Source of the DNA: Halictus rubicundus
Lineage: Eukaryota > Arthropoda > Insecta > Hymenoptera > Halictidae
Direction: 5' to 3'
Assembly: GCF_050948215.1 (NCBI RefSeq)
Contig: NC_135152.1
Coordinates: 4,932,310 to 4,996,309, forward strand
Length of the DNA: 64,000 nt
This document shows positions 36,856-46,792 of this stretch, piece by piece (position 1 is the first letter of the stretch; each line of letters opens with the position of its first letter). The position numbers and the translations under genes were made by a program. The notes beneath the pieces are model-generated. The model was not told where the DNA came from. It worked only from the letters and a program-made list of their open reading frames with translations, and did no database searches.

Positions 36856-36864
36856 TATATAAAG
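36856..36864 (+). promoter_or_regulatory. TATA box (TATATAAAG), candidate core promoter
   Basis: A canonical TATA element stands alone in very GC-rich sequence (GGGGG before, TCGGGG after), so it is not a by-product of AT richness. A start site would be expected at about 36885-36890, but there is no clear initiator there. It would drive plus-strand transcription into the CT-rich block with the repeated 20-bp motif. No coding exon is recognised downstream. Confidence 0.35.
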
Positions 36865-36910
36865 TCGGGGTGGATGTCGGGACCGGGAGGGGCGGCTCCT
36901 GATAACGCGC

Positions 36911-36930
36911 AGGGTCGACCAACCCCTCTC
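36911..36930 (+). repeat. 20-bp motif, copy 1 of 3
   Basis: AGGGTCGACCAACCCCTCTC, containing the palindrome GGTCGACC. Identical to copy 2. Confidence 0.85.
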
Positions 36931-36934
36931 TTCT

Positions 36935-36943
36935 CCCCCCCCC
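36935..36943 (+). repeat. Poly(C), 9 bases
   Basis: C homopolymer immediately downstream of motif copy 1. Confidence 0.9.
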
Positions 36944-37145
36944 AGCCCTTCTATCCTTCTCTCTTCGGGATCTCTTTCTCTTTCGGTCTGGGAGCTTCGA
37001 TTCTCTTCCCCTCTCGAGCCCCTCTTTGTCTTTCTTTGCGCTTTTTCTCCTCGTCCTGCCTATCAGCGGCGAGCAATCTCGCTCTCTTTGTCTGGTCTAC
37101 CTCTTCCCCTGATACTCTCTCTTCCCCGGCTTCCACGGGATCCTC

Positions 37146-37165
37146 AGGGTCGACCAACCCCTCTC
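37146..37165 (+). repeat. 20-bp motif, copy 2 of 3
   Basis: A perfect match to copy 1, 235 bp downstream; the flanking sequence differs. Confidence 0.85.
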
Positions 37166-37270
37166 TCCGTGCATCTTCCTCCCACACCCGACCAGTCTCG
37201 CTCGCTTATCGTGTCCTCCTCCCTCTCGCGGGCTCGCTTTGTCTTTCAGAACGGAATCGAATAACCCGGC

Positions 37271-37290
37271 AGGGTCAACCAACCCCTCTC
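37271..37290 (+). repeat. 20-bp motif, copy 3 of 3
   Basis: One mismatch (TCGACC to TCAACC), 125 bp after copy 2. The preceding ATAAC.CG also resembles the flank of copy 1. Confidence 0.85.
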
Positions 37291-37299
37291 CCATTGTGT

Positions 37300-38660
37300 T
37301 CGTCCTGCTCTCGCGTTCCTCTCTCTCTTTCTCTCTTTCTCTCGCCCCGTCTGCCTCTATCCTTCTGTCCGTCCTGTTCCAGCTCGGTCGGGCCGGCTTC
37401 TCCGTCGATTTGATTTCCCTGTGTGCGAGATATCGCCTCGGATGTCCCCCTCCATGCATGCCGCAGTATAGACCGAGCTTTATGCCACCCCTGGGCAGAG
37501 CGTATAACGTTGCCTGGCGCCACCAGCCGGTGTACATCGGCAAACACCTTGGTCCTGGATCGTACGCGATTTTATTGGGCCGAGTCTCGCGAAAAACAGC
37601 CCGCGAACCACCCTTCAGACACACGCGAGCGTCGCTCTCTTCCGCAGCACGTTCCTCTCAGGCCCGATTCTTGGCACACGCTCCGCTTCCGCGTGAGATG
37701 ATCGCTCGTTCTCGCCGCTCACGCTTGCGTCCGATGATGCGAGATGTGGAACTAGCAATGGCCGTCGCCAGGCGGACCTCGGGATGGCGCTTCCTCTGTG
37801 AACAGACGGAGAGTTTGTTAGTTTTGTCGATGCTGGCGTTGATGGAGCACGGACATTGGGATATTGCTTCGCGAAGTATTTATTTATGGTTCTAGAAGAG
37901 CACCTTGCGCCTTGTAGGAGCTACGAGTTGAACGAATGTGTCGTTGGGAGTTGATGAGGGCTTGGATGGGTTCTGGCAGGTGGATTGGTCGAGAAGTGGC
38001 TTTGGGATGAGGAGGAAGTTGGCTGGGATTGATTCAGGATGTCGATGAACTCGACGATCTTTTAGCAGTTTGTGGTAACGTCGCTGGATTTGTCAGATCT
38101 GCTAGGATTCTGTTGGATCGTTGCAGAATGGGGTACTAGAACAGGTGCTTTTGATTTGTAAAAGGACTACGAAGTTGATTGGAGACATTGATGAATGTAT
38201 GAAGCCTGTAACTGTTTAGTCTTCCGTGGAAATATAGGTGAATTTGTTAGCTCTGCTAGGATCCTGCTAGATCGTTGCGAGATGGAGTCCTAGGACAGGT
38301 GCTTTCAGATGTGACAAAATTGCTATAGATTTATTTTTTGAACGTCTGTTCAACAATTAATTCATTATGGAGTTTATTGTTTGTCTTACTGGTTTATCGA
38401 TATTTTTCATTGGGTGCTTTAGAAAAATGCAGAAACTGTACTAAATGGATGTTTGTGGATAATCCTAGCCAATCTGGAACCCTACAAAATTAACTACTAT
38501 CAATAGAATTCATCGTTCGCTTTACTGATTTATCGATGTTTCTTACTGGATGCTTTACAAAAATGTCCTAGTTGCAGTTCCCAAAAATGAATATTATTTC
38601 TGCTCCTCCTCCATCTTACTAATTCATTCGTCCTCTTGAATGCTTTTACAAGCACACTTA
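37300..38660. other. GC-rich then AT-richer DNA, no gene recognised
   Basis: A 218-codon plus-strand frame (37239-37895) and overlapping minus-strand frames fit chance in GC/CT-rich DNA. A similar GTTAGCTCTGCTAGGATCCTG phrase (38110 and 38258 regions) hints at another weak local duplication. Confidence 0.4.
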
Positions 38661-38666
38661 TAGATC

Positions 38667-38776
38667 AAGCTTCGTCCACACTAAAGTGACATGGCGCAAC
38701 TTTTTGTCAGTAAAAAAAGGAGAAGACAACAAGGCTCGACAAAAAGTTCGATGTTGCTCCAGTGTGGACACAGCTT
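38667..38776. mobile_element. 110-bp hairpin element (miniature transposon-like)
   Basis: The left arm (38667-38708: AAGC..CGTCCACACT ... AACTTTTTGTC) is reverse-complemented at 38738-38776 with several mismatches around a 29-bp loop. The outer block is GTCCACACT and the inner block AACTTTTTGTC. No clean target duplication is visible. A similar CGTCCACACTGT phrase at about 8839 may be a remnant of the same family. It is probably a tiny fold-back element, too short to encode anything. Confidence 0.6.
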
Positions 38777-40139
38777 TACCAAAACTCTGGCGACTCAGCA
38801 GCCCTAGAAATTGTTCTAGATCTTCTTGTCTGTGCGATACTCAAATCTCGTTACTCGAAAACATTACGCAAACCAGCAGAGAATCAACTGCAACAGGGCT
38901 CGAGGGTATCAAAGTAGCAAACCACGTCGGAGCGCTCCAACGAAAGCGAATCCGCCGGCCGTAAGAGCCGTCGGTATCCAAACAATTCGCTTCCGCGACG
39001 AAATGTCAGGTATTAAAGCACTCGCCAGGTATATGGCCGGCATCCAGTCAGCGATGTAGGAGAGAAAATGATTCCTCGGTTTTGAAGAAGCGGCGGCCAC
39101 GTCTGGATAGCCTTAGAATTTATTGGTTACGGTGGAATTTAGATGAAAAAGGGATTTGGCTTGGTGCGCTGAGAGAGAGAGAGAGAGCTGACAAACGAGG
39201 GGCCGTTAGCATCGCAGATAAAATTCCACGAGATTAGAGTGCCCCTTAGGCTCCGGGCGAAGGTATCTGGAACATCTCCCGTAATTATGTCAGGAATCTT
39301 TGTTCGAATCGGAAAATTGTCCACGCGATAATCCACGCGTCTCGTCCGCCGGTTTCCGTGGCCGCGAACAACGCGTCGGGAAACCCGACTGGGAAACCCA
39401 ACAGGCAAATCCGGTCGGGGTTTGGCAAACTTTTAGTCAACCTAGAGAACCGTTCGATTTTCCACGGGGGTGGCCAAGGGGTGAGAGGACGCTCGTCGCG
39501 CTCTATCTGCTCCATTAAACTCCGAATTCGTTCGAGTTGGATTATCGAACTTGGTCCAGGTTACCTTGTTAGCTGCTGCCATCTGTGGCCTGTGCACCTC
39601 ACCATTCCTACGGCCACTCGCGAACCTTTCGCGAGTATATTTAGCGATCTACTGCTCTTTGCGAAGCCAATCCGCCCCGCAAAACCGCGCTCGAACTCAC
39701 CAAACCCGAATTTCACGCTGTCAACTCTAAACCTAGCACCTAGAGTCGAATAACCTGCTGCGCACCCGTCATCTAGCAATCATCGAAGTTACAACGATCT
39801 CCTAAATTAGATAGACTCTCCACTCCATTGCACGTTACACACAAAAATCGCGCTGAGTTCAACCGAACTCCAAACGCCATTAATCTTTCCGGAAAACGAA
39901 GCGTCCCGCTGTCGAACACCGCTAGCGTTAAAAACAGCGCCAATTTGTAAAGAAGCCGTTCGCCTAACCGATTCCGGCGTCCGGCCGGCTCTAAAAATCC
40001 AAGGACCCTCGGGACGCTTTATGGGAGGGTTAATAAAGCACGATGGAATATTCTTTAGTAATTACTCGCAGGTACGGGCGCGTACCTGGGGTACGTTCTC
40101 CCGTCGGGTAAAGGTGTAGCTATTCTCGAGGTCCCCGTG

Positions 40140-40140
<1 letters not shown>
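38777..40140. other. No supported gene
   Basis: Moderately GC-rich with chance frames up to 131 codons. A minus-strand donor-like site (GGTTTG/GTGAGTTCG) lies near 39697, but no matching exon is recognisable. Confidence 0.5.
39171..39188 (+). repeat. Short (GA)n
   Basis: Eighteen bases of GA. Confidence 0.9.

Positions 40141-40192
<52 letters not shown>
40141..40192 (+). repeat. Microsatellite (CT)26
   Basis: Fifty-two bases of uninterrupted CT. Confidence 0.97.
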
Positions 40193-40194
<2 letters not shown>

Positions 40195-41310
40195 CGCGAT
40201 TCAAGAAAAAAAAAGAAGCATCCTTTCGTTTGGATGGCAGCCAGGTAGTTTCGGGTAGAAACGCCGTTGTACAACGCCGCTCGCAAGTTGATTTTCTGCG
40301 GCGCTTCACCGGGGCCGGAGACACACCGTTTTATTGCCGGTTTACTAGCTGCGTCGGAAAACGGCGAATTCTGGAAACGGCTGACTGCGTGTTTCGAAAC
40401 AGATGTGTATACCGTCGGAGACATTCGAATAAATTGGATGGCTACGAAATTTTATCTTGATCTCCACCGTTTCGGACGTTATTGTCTAAGGATCCGCGCG
40501 ATCAAGCCTCCGTCGCCCCTCCCACCCCCGCCTGGATTAGGGTAATTTCTGTCGCCGTAACTAGACTGCGGATCTTTAGGCAAATCTCACGGAGTCGTTG
40601 ATTATTTTACGAATCGTCGCGATGCCCAACGAGCCTGCAATTATTTACAGCGGAAATTAAGCGGCGGTGACGATTTTCGAGGGGGTTGTGATTTCTGGTC
40701 TTCAGATAATGTTCCGTCGCCATAGTTCATTTTAGGAGTCATTGTTGCGAGGGTGTATTCGATTGTTTGCAACAAACATTCAATTAACATCGATTTCTAT
40801 TAATGTGCGATTTTCTGCTTAGCTGCATACTTTGAAGCGAAATAAAAATTTCCTTTATTCTCTTCTCAAGAATTTTAACCGAAAATAACACAAACGTTTT
40901 GAATTCCCTGAATATTCTCGCGGTCGTGGACTTGCTGTACTCGTTCTTGCCATAAATGCTTAAAATCCACAGCTAATACTAATAAACGATAAACCGTCGA
41001 TCTTTAATATATACAATTTACAAAAGATACGTCCAGAAAAATCGTTTTACAACATCGTTCGCTCAAGTATTATTCCCGTCCCATCAAAACAATCAATCCA
41101 AAATTTCCATTCGCCTCGACTGTCAGCTAGACGAACGCGCATGAATCTCCATAAAACTTGTGCGAGGGACGTGAGACGAGTAAAAAGCGATGGTCAACGA
41201 TCTCTGTAGCGTGTCCACCCGCACCCCCAGAGGGTAAGAACCGCGAATCCATCATCGAATTTACTGTCAGCCGAATAAATCTTCTCGAAAGGAAAGTATC
41301 GTGTAACGAC

Positions 41311-41313
<3 letters not shown>
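40193..41313. other. No supported gene
   Basis: Nothing recognised between the two microsatellites. Confidence 0.5.

Positions 41314-41349
<36 letters not shown>
41314..41349 (+). repeat. Microsatellite (GA)18
   Basis: Thirty-six bases of uninterrupted GA. It has the opposite orientation to its CT neighbours at 40141 and 41576. Confidence 0.97.
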
Positions 41350-41351
<2 letters not shown>

Positions 41352-41573
41352 TGGTGATTGTTGTCCGTGGGGATAATAAGGGAACGTGTATGCTTTGCGA
41401 AAGGCAACCCGATGCTTCCCAGGGATCGTTGCTCCTCTCGCAGCGGTCATTATTATAATTACCGAAAGCCGTTCGGTGCATATCTCTTGTACAAGCCATC
41501 GGCCATTACTCGAACGCAGCGTTTAGCCGTGGCGGGGCCGTTTTGCTCCGTTTTCCTCCTTTTTTTATCCTGG

Positions 41574-41575
<2 letters not shown>

Positions 41576-41606
<31 letters not shown>
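41576..41606 (+). repeat. Microsatellite (TC)n
   Basis: About 31 bases of TC. Confidence 0.95.
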
Positions 41607-41610
<4 letters not shown>

Positions 41611-41908
41611 CAACCGTCGATTTTTCTCGCTCTTTCTCTTTCTCTCGGGGGGCGCGGCCTACTCTCCACTTTTCTTTCCCTTCTCGAGTTTTACGACGGT
41701 TTACCGAGCGATGCGTGGCAAGTTATTGCCACCGATTTTAGCGTAGCCGGGTCGCTTATGACTACATCGGGTCCCGCGGGGATAGAAAGGACTCTAGCCC
41801 GTCGGAGCCCCTTGGGACCCCCAGGGGCCAAGTGCGAGGGGTGGGGGACCTCCGGAGCCAGACCAAAGTGTCGCGAGCCAAGATGCAAGGTGCAAAAATA
41901 ATTCGGGC

Positions 41909-42148
41909 TGTTATATATACACATATATACTTGTAATTGTAAGCTATCGATAAGGTAGAAATCAATGTAATACCTGTCTAACGACATCTGTATAATTACA
42001 AACACAATACTGACACGCGTCTGGAGAGCGCACACGCGTTGACCTAACCAGTCGCTCTAGGACCTTCCTACCATAAACACACTTGAAAGTAAGACTACGT
42101 TGTTGTATATTCACATCCACTGCCATATCCATATACCTAATTATAACA
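41909..42148. mobile_element. Solo LTR of a retrotransposon (240 bp), 5-bp target duplication CGGGC
   Basis: The segment begins TGTTATA and ends TATAACA, a perfect 7-bp inverted terminus of the standard TG..CA type. It is flanked on both sides by CGGGC (41904-41908 and 42149-42153), the expected 5-bp target-site duplication. It has a TATA-like stretch near the start. There is no second LTR, primer-binding site or gag-pol frame nearby, so the internal region has probably been lost by LTR-LTR recombination. Five-base duplications fit Copia or BEL/Pao and many Gypsy elements; I cannot choose. Orientation is unknown. Confidence 0.78.
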
Positions 42149-42158
42149 CGGGCTTTTC

Positions 42159-42250
42159 TCGATTTAATCTCTGTCCGCTGTTTTTAGAAAAATGTTCAGG
42201 TACACATATATATATTTTGTCGATTTAATCTCCGTCCGCTGTTTTTAGAA
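42159..42250 (+). repeat. 31-bp direct repeat, two copies 61 bp apart
   Basis: TCGATTTAATCT.. through ..GTTTTTAGAA occurs at 42159-42189 and 42220-42250 with one mismatch. The first copy starts five bases after the target duplication of the solo LTR. Confidence 0.9.
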
Positions 42251-44523
42251 GAACGTAGTGCATAGTTCACTGTCCACACAGTGATACAGATCAATATCTG
42301 TGTGAACGAGTTTTGTGAATTGAAGCGACGATGCGAGCCTGAACGATTTTATTGAATGCGATAAAAATGGGACACTAAATCATGAAAATTGCAATGAATA
42401 AATTGATTCTTGGCAACGTTACATAAATGAAAATGGTGCTTGTTTATATGCATATTTTAAGCTGAATCGTGAGTATTCTTTGAAAGTTGATGCTTGTACA
42501 GCCTCAATCGTTTTTGCACAAACAGGGAAGATGACAAACAACCATAAAACATAATTTATCTAATAAACAAAAAATTCCTTAGCAAAATTCCTTAGCAATA
42601 CAGATTTTACATACTTAGTGTATTCGAACGTCCATAAAAATTGTTGTTACCATTTGATATTTTATGTCGCCAGAGATAAAATCTTAAAGGAAATATTATA
42701 GAAGGGACATTTGTCTTATTAATTCTCGTACAAAAACAGTTGCCTCAAACGAGTTCCTTGCTTAATCACGCATACCACAAACACATAATCACCTAAATCC
42801 AATACAATGGGTTCGTTTATTGTCCTATCCATTCCCGTAGATTTTATAATCCACCACAAAAAATAAAGCACACCGATTTAATAGAAATACATAGTTAAAT
42901 TTTTCAGAAATTTAACGAGGAATCTTAGGCAGCATCCTTTCGAATTACGTTTTCACACATTCGCTCGTAAAACTCGAACCCGATCGAATAAATTATCAGC
43001 TCGTCGTTGGATGTTCATTCAGAGAGGACACCATCTCTGAGATGTCACCGTAAAGTCGCCTAATTACGCGACAACGATAAACGTCGCTCTCAGGCGATGC
43101 CCCATGTACGTTTCCTATGAATAATTCTGAAACGGATAGGCGACGGATCGTTGAGAATTGGTGCAGCCAGTACAATAAACGTTTTCTCGGTGTTTCAACC
43201 GATTATACTGTTTATAGAGGATTTATGGATGATTGTGGGGATCGTTACTTTCCTTATTAATCACTCGGTTTGGCTAACTTGTTTCTGAACTGATACATTC
43301 TAGTGACTGAAAGTGATTTTCGAGGGAAGAAACCTTTATACAAATTTGTGTCTCATTGTCTCGATGATCTTATAGATTGTGAGCAGGTAAATGTCCCACA
43401 ATTAATTTATTTGTAAAATGATTAAACTCTGAATTTTTATGCGGAATAAAAATTTTGTAAACGAGAGTTACATAGAATTAGGTTTCTCCAATGGTTTTTA
43501 TTTTTATAAATTAATGTACTGATGTTCTTTCAATGTTTTTATTGTTTTAAATTGCGTAGTCTACTAACGATCCTAGAATTTTTATACGGGAAGAGAAACA
43601 AGGTGTTCTAAAAATAAATAAGGAATAGAAATAACGCTGAACAAAATTATTTAAAGAATAGACAAGCTTACACTTGCTGAAGGTGCCCAAACGTTTAAAT
43701 TTTCTGGAAATAATCTAGTGCTACAATTTTGTCTTCATTGTGCCCAGACGATTAACGAAATGAAACAAATTTCACAAAATCAAATCTACGTAAGAAAACA
43801 AGACCACAAGTCGGAGGCCGTTTACAAAAATTAGCCTGACAGATATGTGCCATAGCGAAGGAACTGGAGAATGATTTAAGCAGGTGCGCAGTCAGTGAGA
43901 TGACTTCCACAGCAGAAGCACATTTTATTTATTCGGTGCCTGGCCGAGTACATCCTGAGAAAATGAATTTTTTGGTAAGTTGCATCGGTCCGCGGATCGA
44001 CAAAAGTCGGGACGTTTTTACGATCGATTCTCGAAGCTCGATGGAGTTGGTTGTCGGTGTTCCCTCTCCCGCTTGTTATTGACAAATTTATCGCGAATAT
44101 TCGGCTCTCGAGAAAATCATGGCGCGCCGTGGCAAAACACACCGGGGGAACTGGTTTTGCGCTATGAGTCAGCACGTTCAGTGAATTACTACGCATCCGG
44201 GTGACGGCGGATTTTTACGGTATTACGTTTCCCGCGCTAACTCTTTGTGTAAATTAGTTTATAACGAGCCATTCCGGCCGATAAGCGTCCCGCGGTTCGA
44301 TTCTTCGAAGGGAACGGGGGTGGAACGCGCACGTACGCGGGCAGATCCTCGGCAGATTTATTCGCCAGCACGTTTATCATTCATTGCGCACGCACTAACG
44401 CCCGGATTCACGGTGCAGCCGCTATTTTCTCCGATTTAGTGGCCGAGTAACGTCGAACGTAAATCCGCCCGAGTTGGGAGCTACCTCGGAGGCTAATAGA
44501 AATAAAATTTTTCTTCCGGTCCC
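42251..44523. other. AT-rich DNA, no supported gene
   Basis: Only short chance frames. ACAAGGTGTTCTAAAAAT near 43590 resembles the right end of the element at 10710-10958 and may be a fragment of that family. A good donor-like site (TTTTTG/GTAAGT, near 43974) ends a 25-codon frame from ATG 43900. I see no convincing exon, so I do not call it. Confidence 0.45.
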
Positions 44524-44528
44524 CGGCG

Positions 44529-45038
44529 CACAGTGGGCAATCTGGACAAAATCGGATTCAAAATCAAGGAACTTTCGATAGGAATGAGGTAGAGCGATGA
44601 AATTTTTTTTTAATTAAAGCTGAAACTTTGTAGAATGTAGGTAAAAATAGGGAGATTATTATCATCCAATCATTTCAACGAAAACATGACTTCATTAGTT
44701 TTTGTCACAAAAATCTATTTTTTGCAAAATCCTGAGGTCGTAGACAAATTTTGACACCAGATTTGAAATCAGCGTGAAGAAATCTATGGGAAATGATGTA
44801 TAGCATGTTGAAAAAAAATTTTTTGCGCGCGTGGTATTGGAAAAACTAAAATTTTCTTGAATTTGTGCGCGTTTAACGAATTTTCTCGAGGTTAACAAAC
44901 GTTCGTACCACAATCTCTCTATTTTTCCCATATTCTACGAAGTTACAGCTTTCATTTAAAAAAATTTCATCGGTCTACCTCATTCCTATCGAAAGTTCCT
45001 TGATTTTGAATCCGATTTTGTCCAAATTGCCCACTGTG
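44529..45038. mobile_element. Transib-like non-autonomous DNA transposon (510 bp, about 127-bp TIRs)
   Basis: The ends are inverted repeats of about 127-129 bp (44529-44657 and about 44912-45038), the outer 80 bp nearly identical. Both start CACAGTGGGCAAT.TGGACA. Transib elements, relatives of the RAG1 recombinase, are known for termini resembling the RSS heptamer CACAGTG, for 5-bp target duplications and for targets of the form CGNCG. Here the flanks are CGGCG (44524-44528) and CGCCG (45039-45043): both fit CGNCG and differ only at the middle base. The interior is AT-rich with no transposase, so it would need a partner enzyme in trans. The inverted-repeat structure is certain; the family assignment rests on termini and flanks only. 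Confidence 0.7.
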
Positions 45039-45043
45039 CGCCG

Positions 45044-45931
45044 TTGATACGAAATCATTTGACTGGTGTTTTTCGGCCCCGGTACACGGGCTTTGTTTCT
45101 GTTCATAAAACAGTAATAAAGGATTTACGTGTCCGCGGGCCGTGAAAGCGCGATTTTAATCAGCCGCGAGATGCTCGACATGGTCCTCGGTTTTCGTGGG
45201 ACTCTCGGAGCAATCATTCTGATGATCGTTGCGCGTCTGATGCTTTTCCGATGTCTAGAGTCTTTGTATATTCATTTGGTGAGTCGATGAAAATATATTT
45301 CTTCTTTTAATGACTCAGGAAGCCGGGAATAATTTGTTCTGACAAGGATTCAGCGTCTTTATGCAACATGCACATTTCGTGAGTAGATGAAAATTTAGGA
45401 AGTCGAGAACAATGGAACTGAGATGTTACATTTTTCTAATGTCTTTACTGTTTTGTTTTTCACTCATTTTTCTTGTACATGTGCGAAATACAAATTTGAT
45501 TGTCTTATTGAGGAAGTGCGCCAAAAACGTTCAGAAACGAGCTTGCGACGTTTCGAGTGCATCCAGGTGCATTCTACGTTGTAAATTTTGGCTTCAGACT
45601 TCATTATTCTGTCTAATATATTGTCAAGCTTGTGCCAAATTGTAATTGTTCTCTTGTGGTTGTTTTTTACTGCTGTTATAAATAATTTAAGGATTGCGAG
45701 GATATAAGAGAATAATAGATCAAAGGGTATACGACAGTGGAGATCATAAATGAAATGTGCTATTTACTATTACGCTTTGCTAATTTTCTACCAAATTGTA
45801 TTTATTCTCAATAGGTGGTTACAGTGGTGATACAGTACATTTTAGTATACTTCTTTAGATAGCAATATTTAGAAATAAACCTTCAAGAATGAATACTATT
45901 CGATCAATTTTTCCTATTTTCCCCATTTTAA
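45044..45931. other. No supported gene
   Basis: AT-rich with short frames only. Confidence 0.5.
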
Positions 45932-46516
45932 TGACTCTAACAAAACCATTTGAAAAAACTCGAAACAATCGAAGGGTCTCTTCAAAAATATTGTGTTAGG
46001 AATATAGAAAATAATTTTGAGAGAAAAATAGAACAGTGTCGATAGAATTTCAGCAACTCGAATTAGCGGTTCAGTTGTACACAGCTCAAATATTTCAACG
46101 TCCTCAACAAAGCCATTTAAAAAACTCCAAAAAATCGAAGGGTCTCTTCGCGAATATATGATTTTGGGAGAAGAATAGAACAGTAGAGACAAAATTTCAG
46201 CAGCCGAAATGAGCAGTCCAGCTGTACACTGCTCTCCCCAACAAAATTGTTCACGAAACTCCAAAAAAATCGAAATGCTTTTTCAAGAGTATTGCGTGAG
46301 GAACGTATAAAATAATTTCGAAAGAAAACTAGAAGTGTGTTGATAGAATTTGAGCAGTCGAAATGGCCGGTTCAGTTGTGCACTGCTCGACTGTTCCAAC
46401 GTCCCCAAGAATTGATGAAACTCCAAAAAATCGAAGTGTCTCTTCAAGAATGTCGTACGGGGAATGTGTAAAATAATTTTGAAAGAAAAATAGAAGTGTT
46501 GATAGAATTTGAGCAG
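45932..46516 (+). repeat. Degenerate tandem array, about 165-bp unit, 3.6 copies
   Basis: Units begin near 45932, 46098, 46231 and 46398 (AA.G.C.C.AACAAA.. then AACTCCAAAAAATCGAAG). Each contains TCTCTTCAA, AATAATTTTGA.AGAAAAATAGAA, GATAGAATTT.AGCAG and GTTCAGTTGTACACTGCTC. Unit 2 lacks about 30 bp. The copies are well diverged, so the array is old. The frames on it are AT-rich and not recognisably coding. Confidence 0.85.
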
Positions 46517-46768
46517 AAACCCGTCCCCGACCTTCGGCAACGGCGTCGTTCGGACTCGAAACCGCTGTCGCTCCGATTCGGTTCCCGTCGGAATCGATAC
46601 TCCCTCGCACAATACGTTCGCACTCGTTCCACGAAAACTCGGGGACCCTCTCGATTCCCTCTCGTTTCCCTCGAACAATCTCATCGATTAAGTTTCCACG
46701 ACTATTCAATTAGACAGAGCGGGCCAGTAAATTTCGAATCGATGGTGGAACCCGAGCAGGGAACAGCT

Positions 46769-46792
46769 CCTCTCTCTCTCTCTCTATCTCTC
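46769..46792 (+). repeat. Short (CT)n
   Basis: About 24 bases of CT with one A interruption. Confidence 0.9.

Noticed and set aside
35732..36922. 396-codon minus-strand protein
   Set aside because: Arises from GA/CT- and TCC-rich DNA; Arg/Glu/Ser runs only, no domain, and overlapping long frames on both strands.
43900..43974. 25-codon exon ending at a GTAAGT donor
   Set aside because: The donor is good but there is no convincing acceptor or recognisable peptide, and the surrounding DNA is AT-rich.
44260..44310. tRNA-like B box (GGTTCGATTC)
   Set aside because: No matching A box or cloverleaf at the right spacing.
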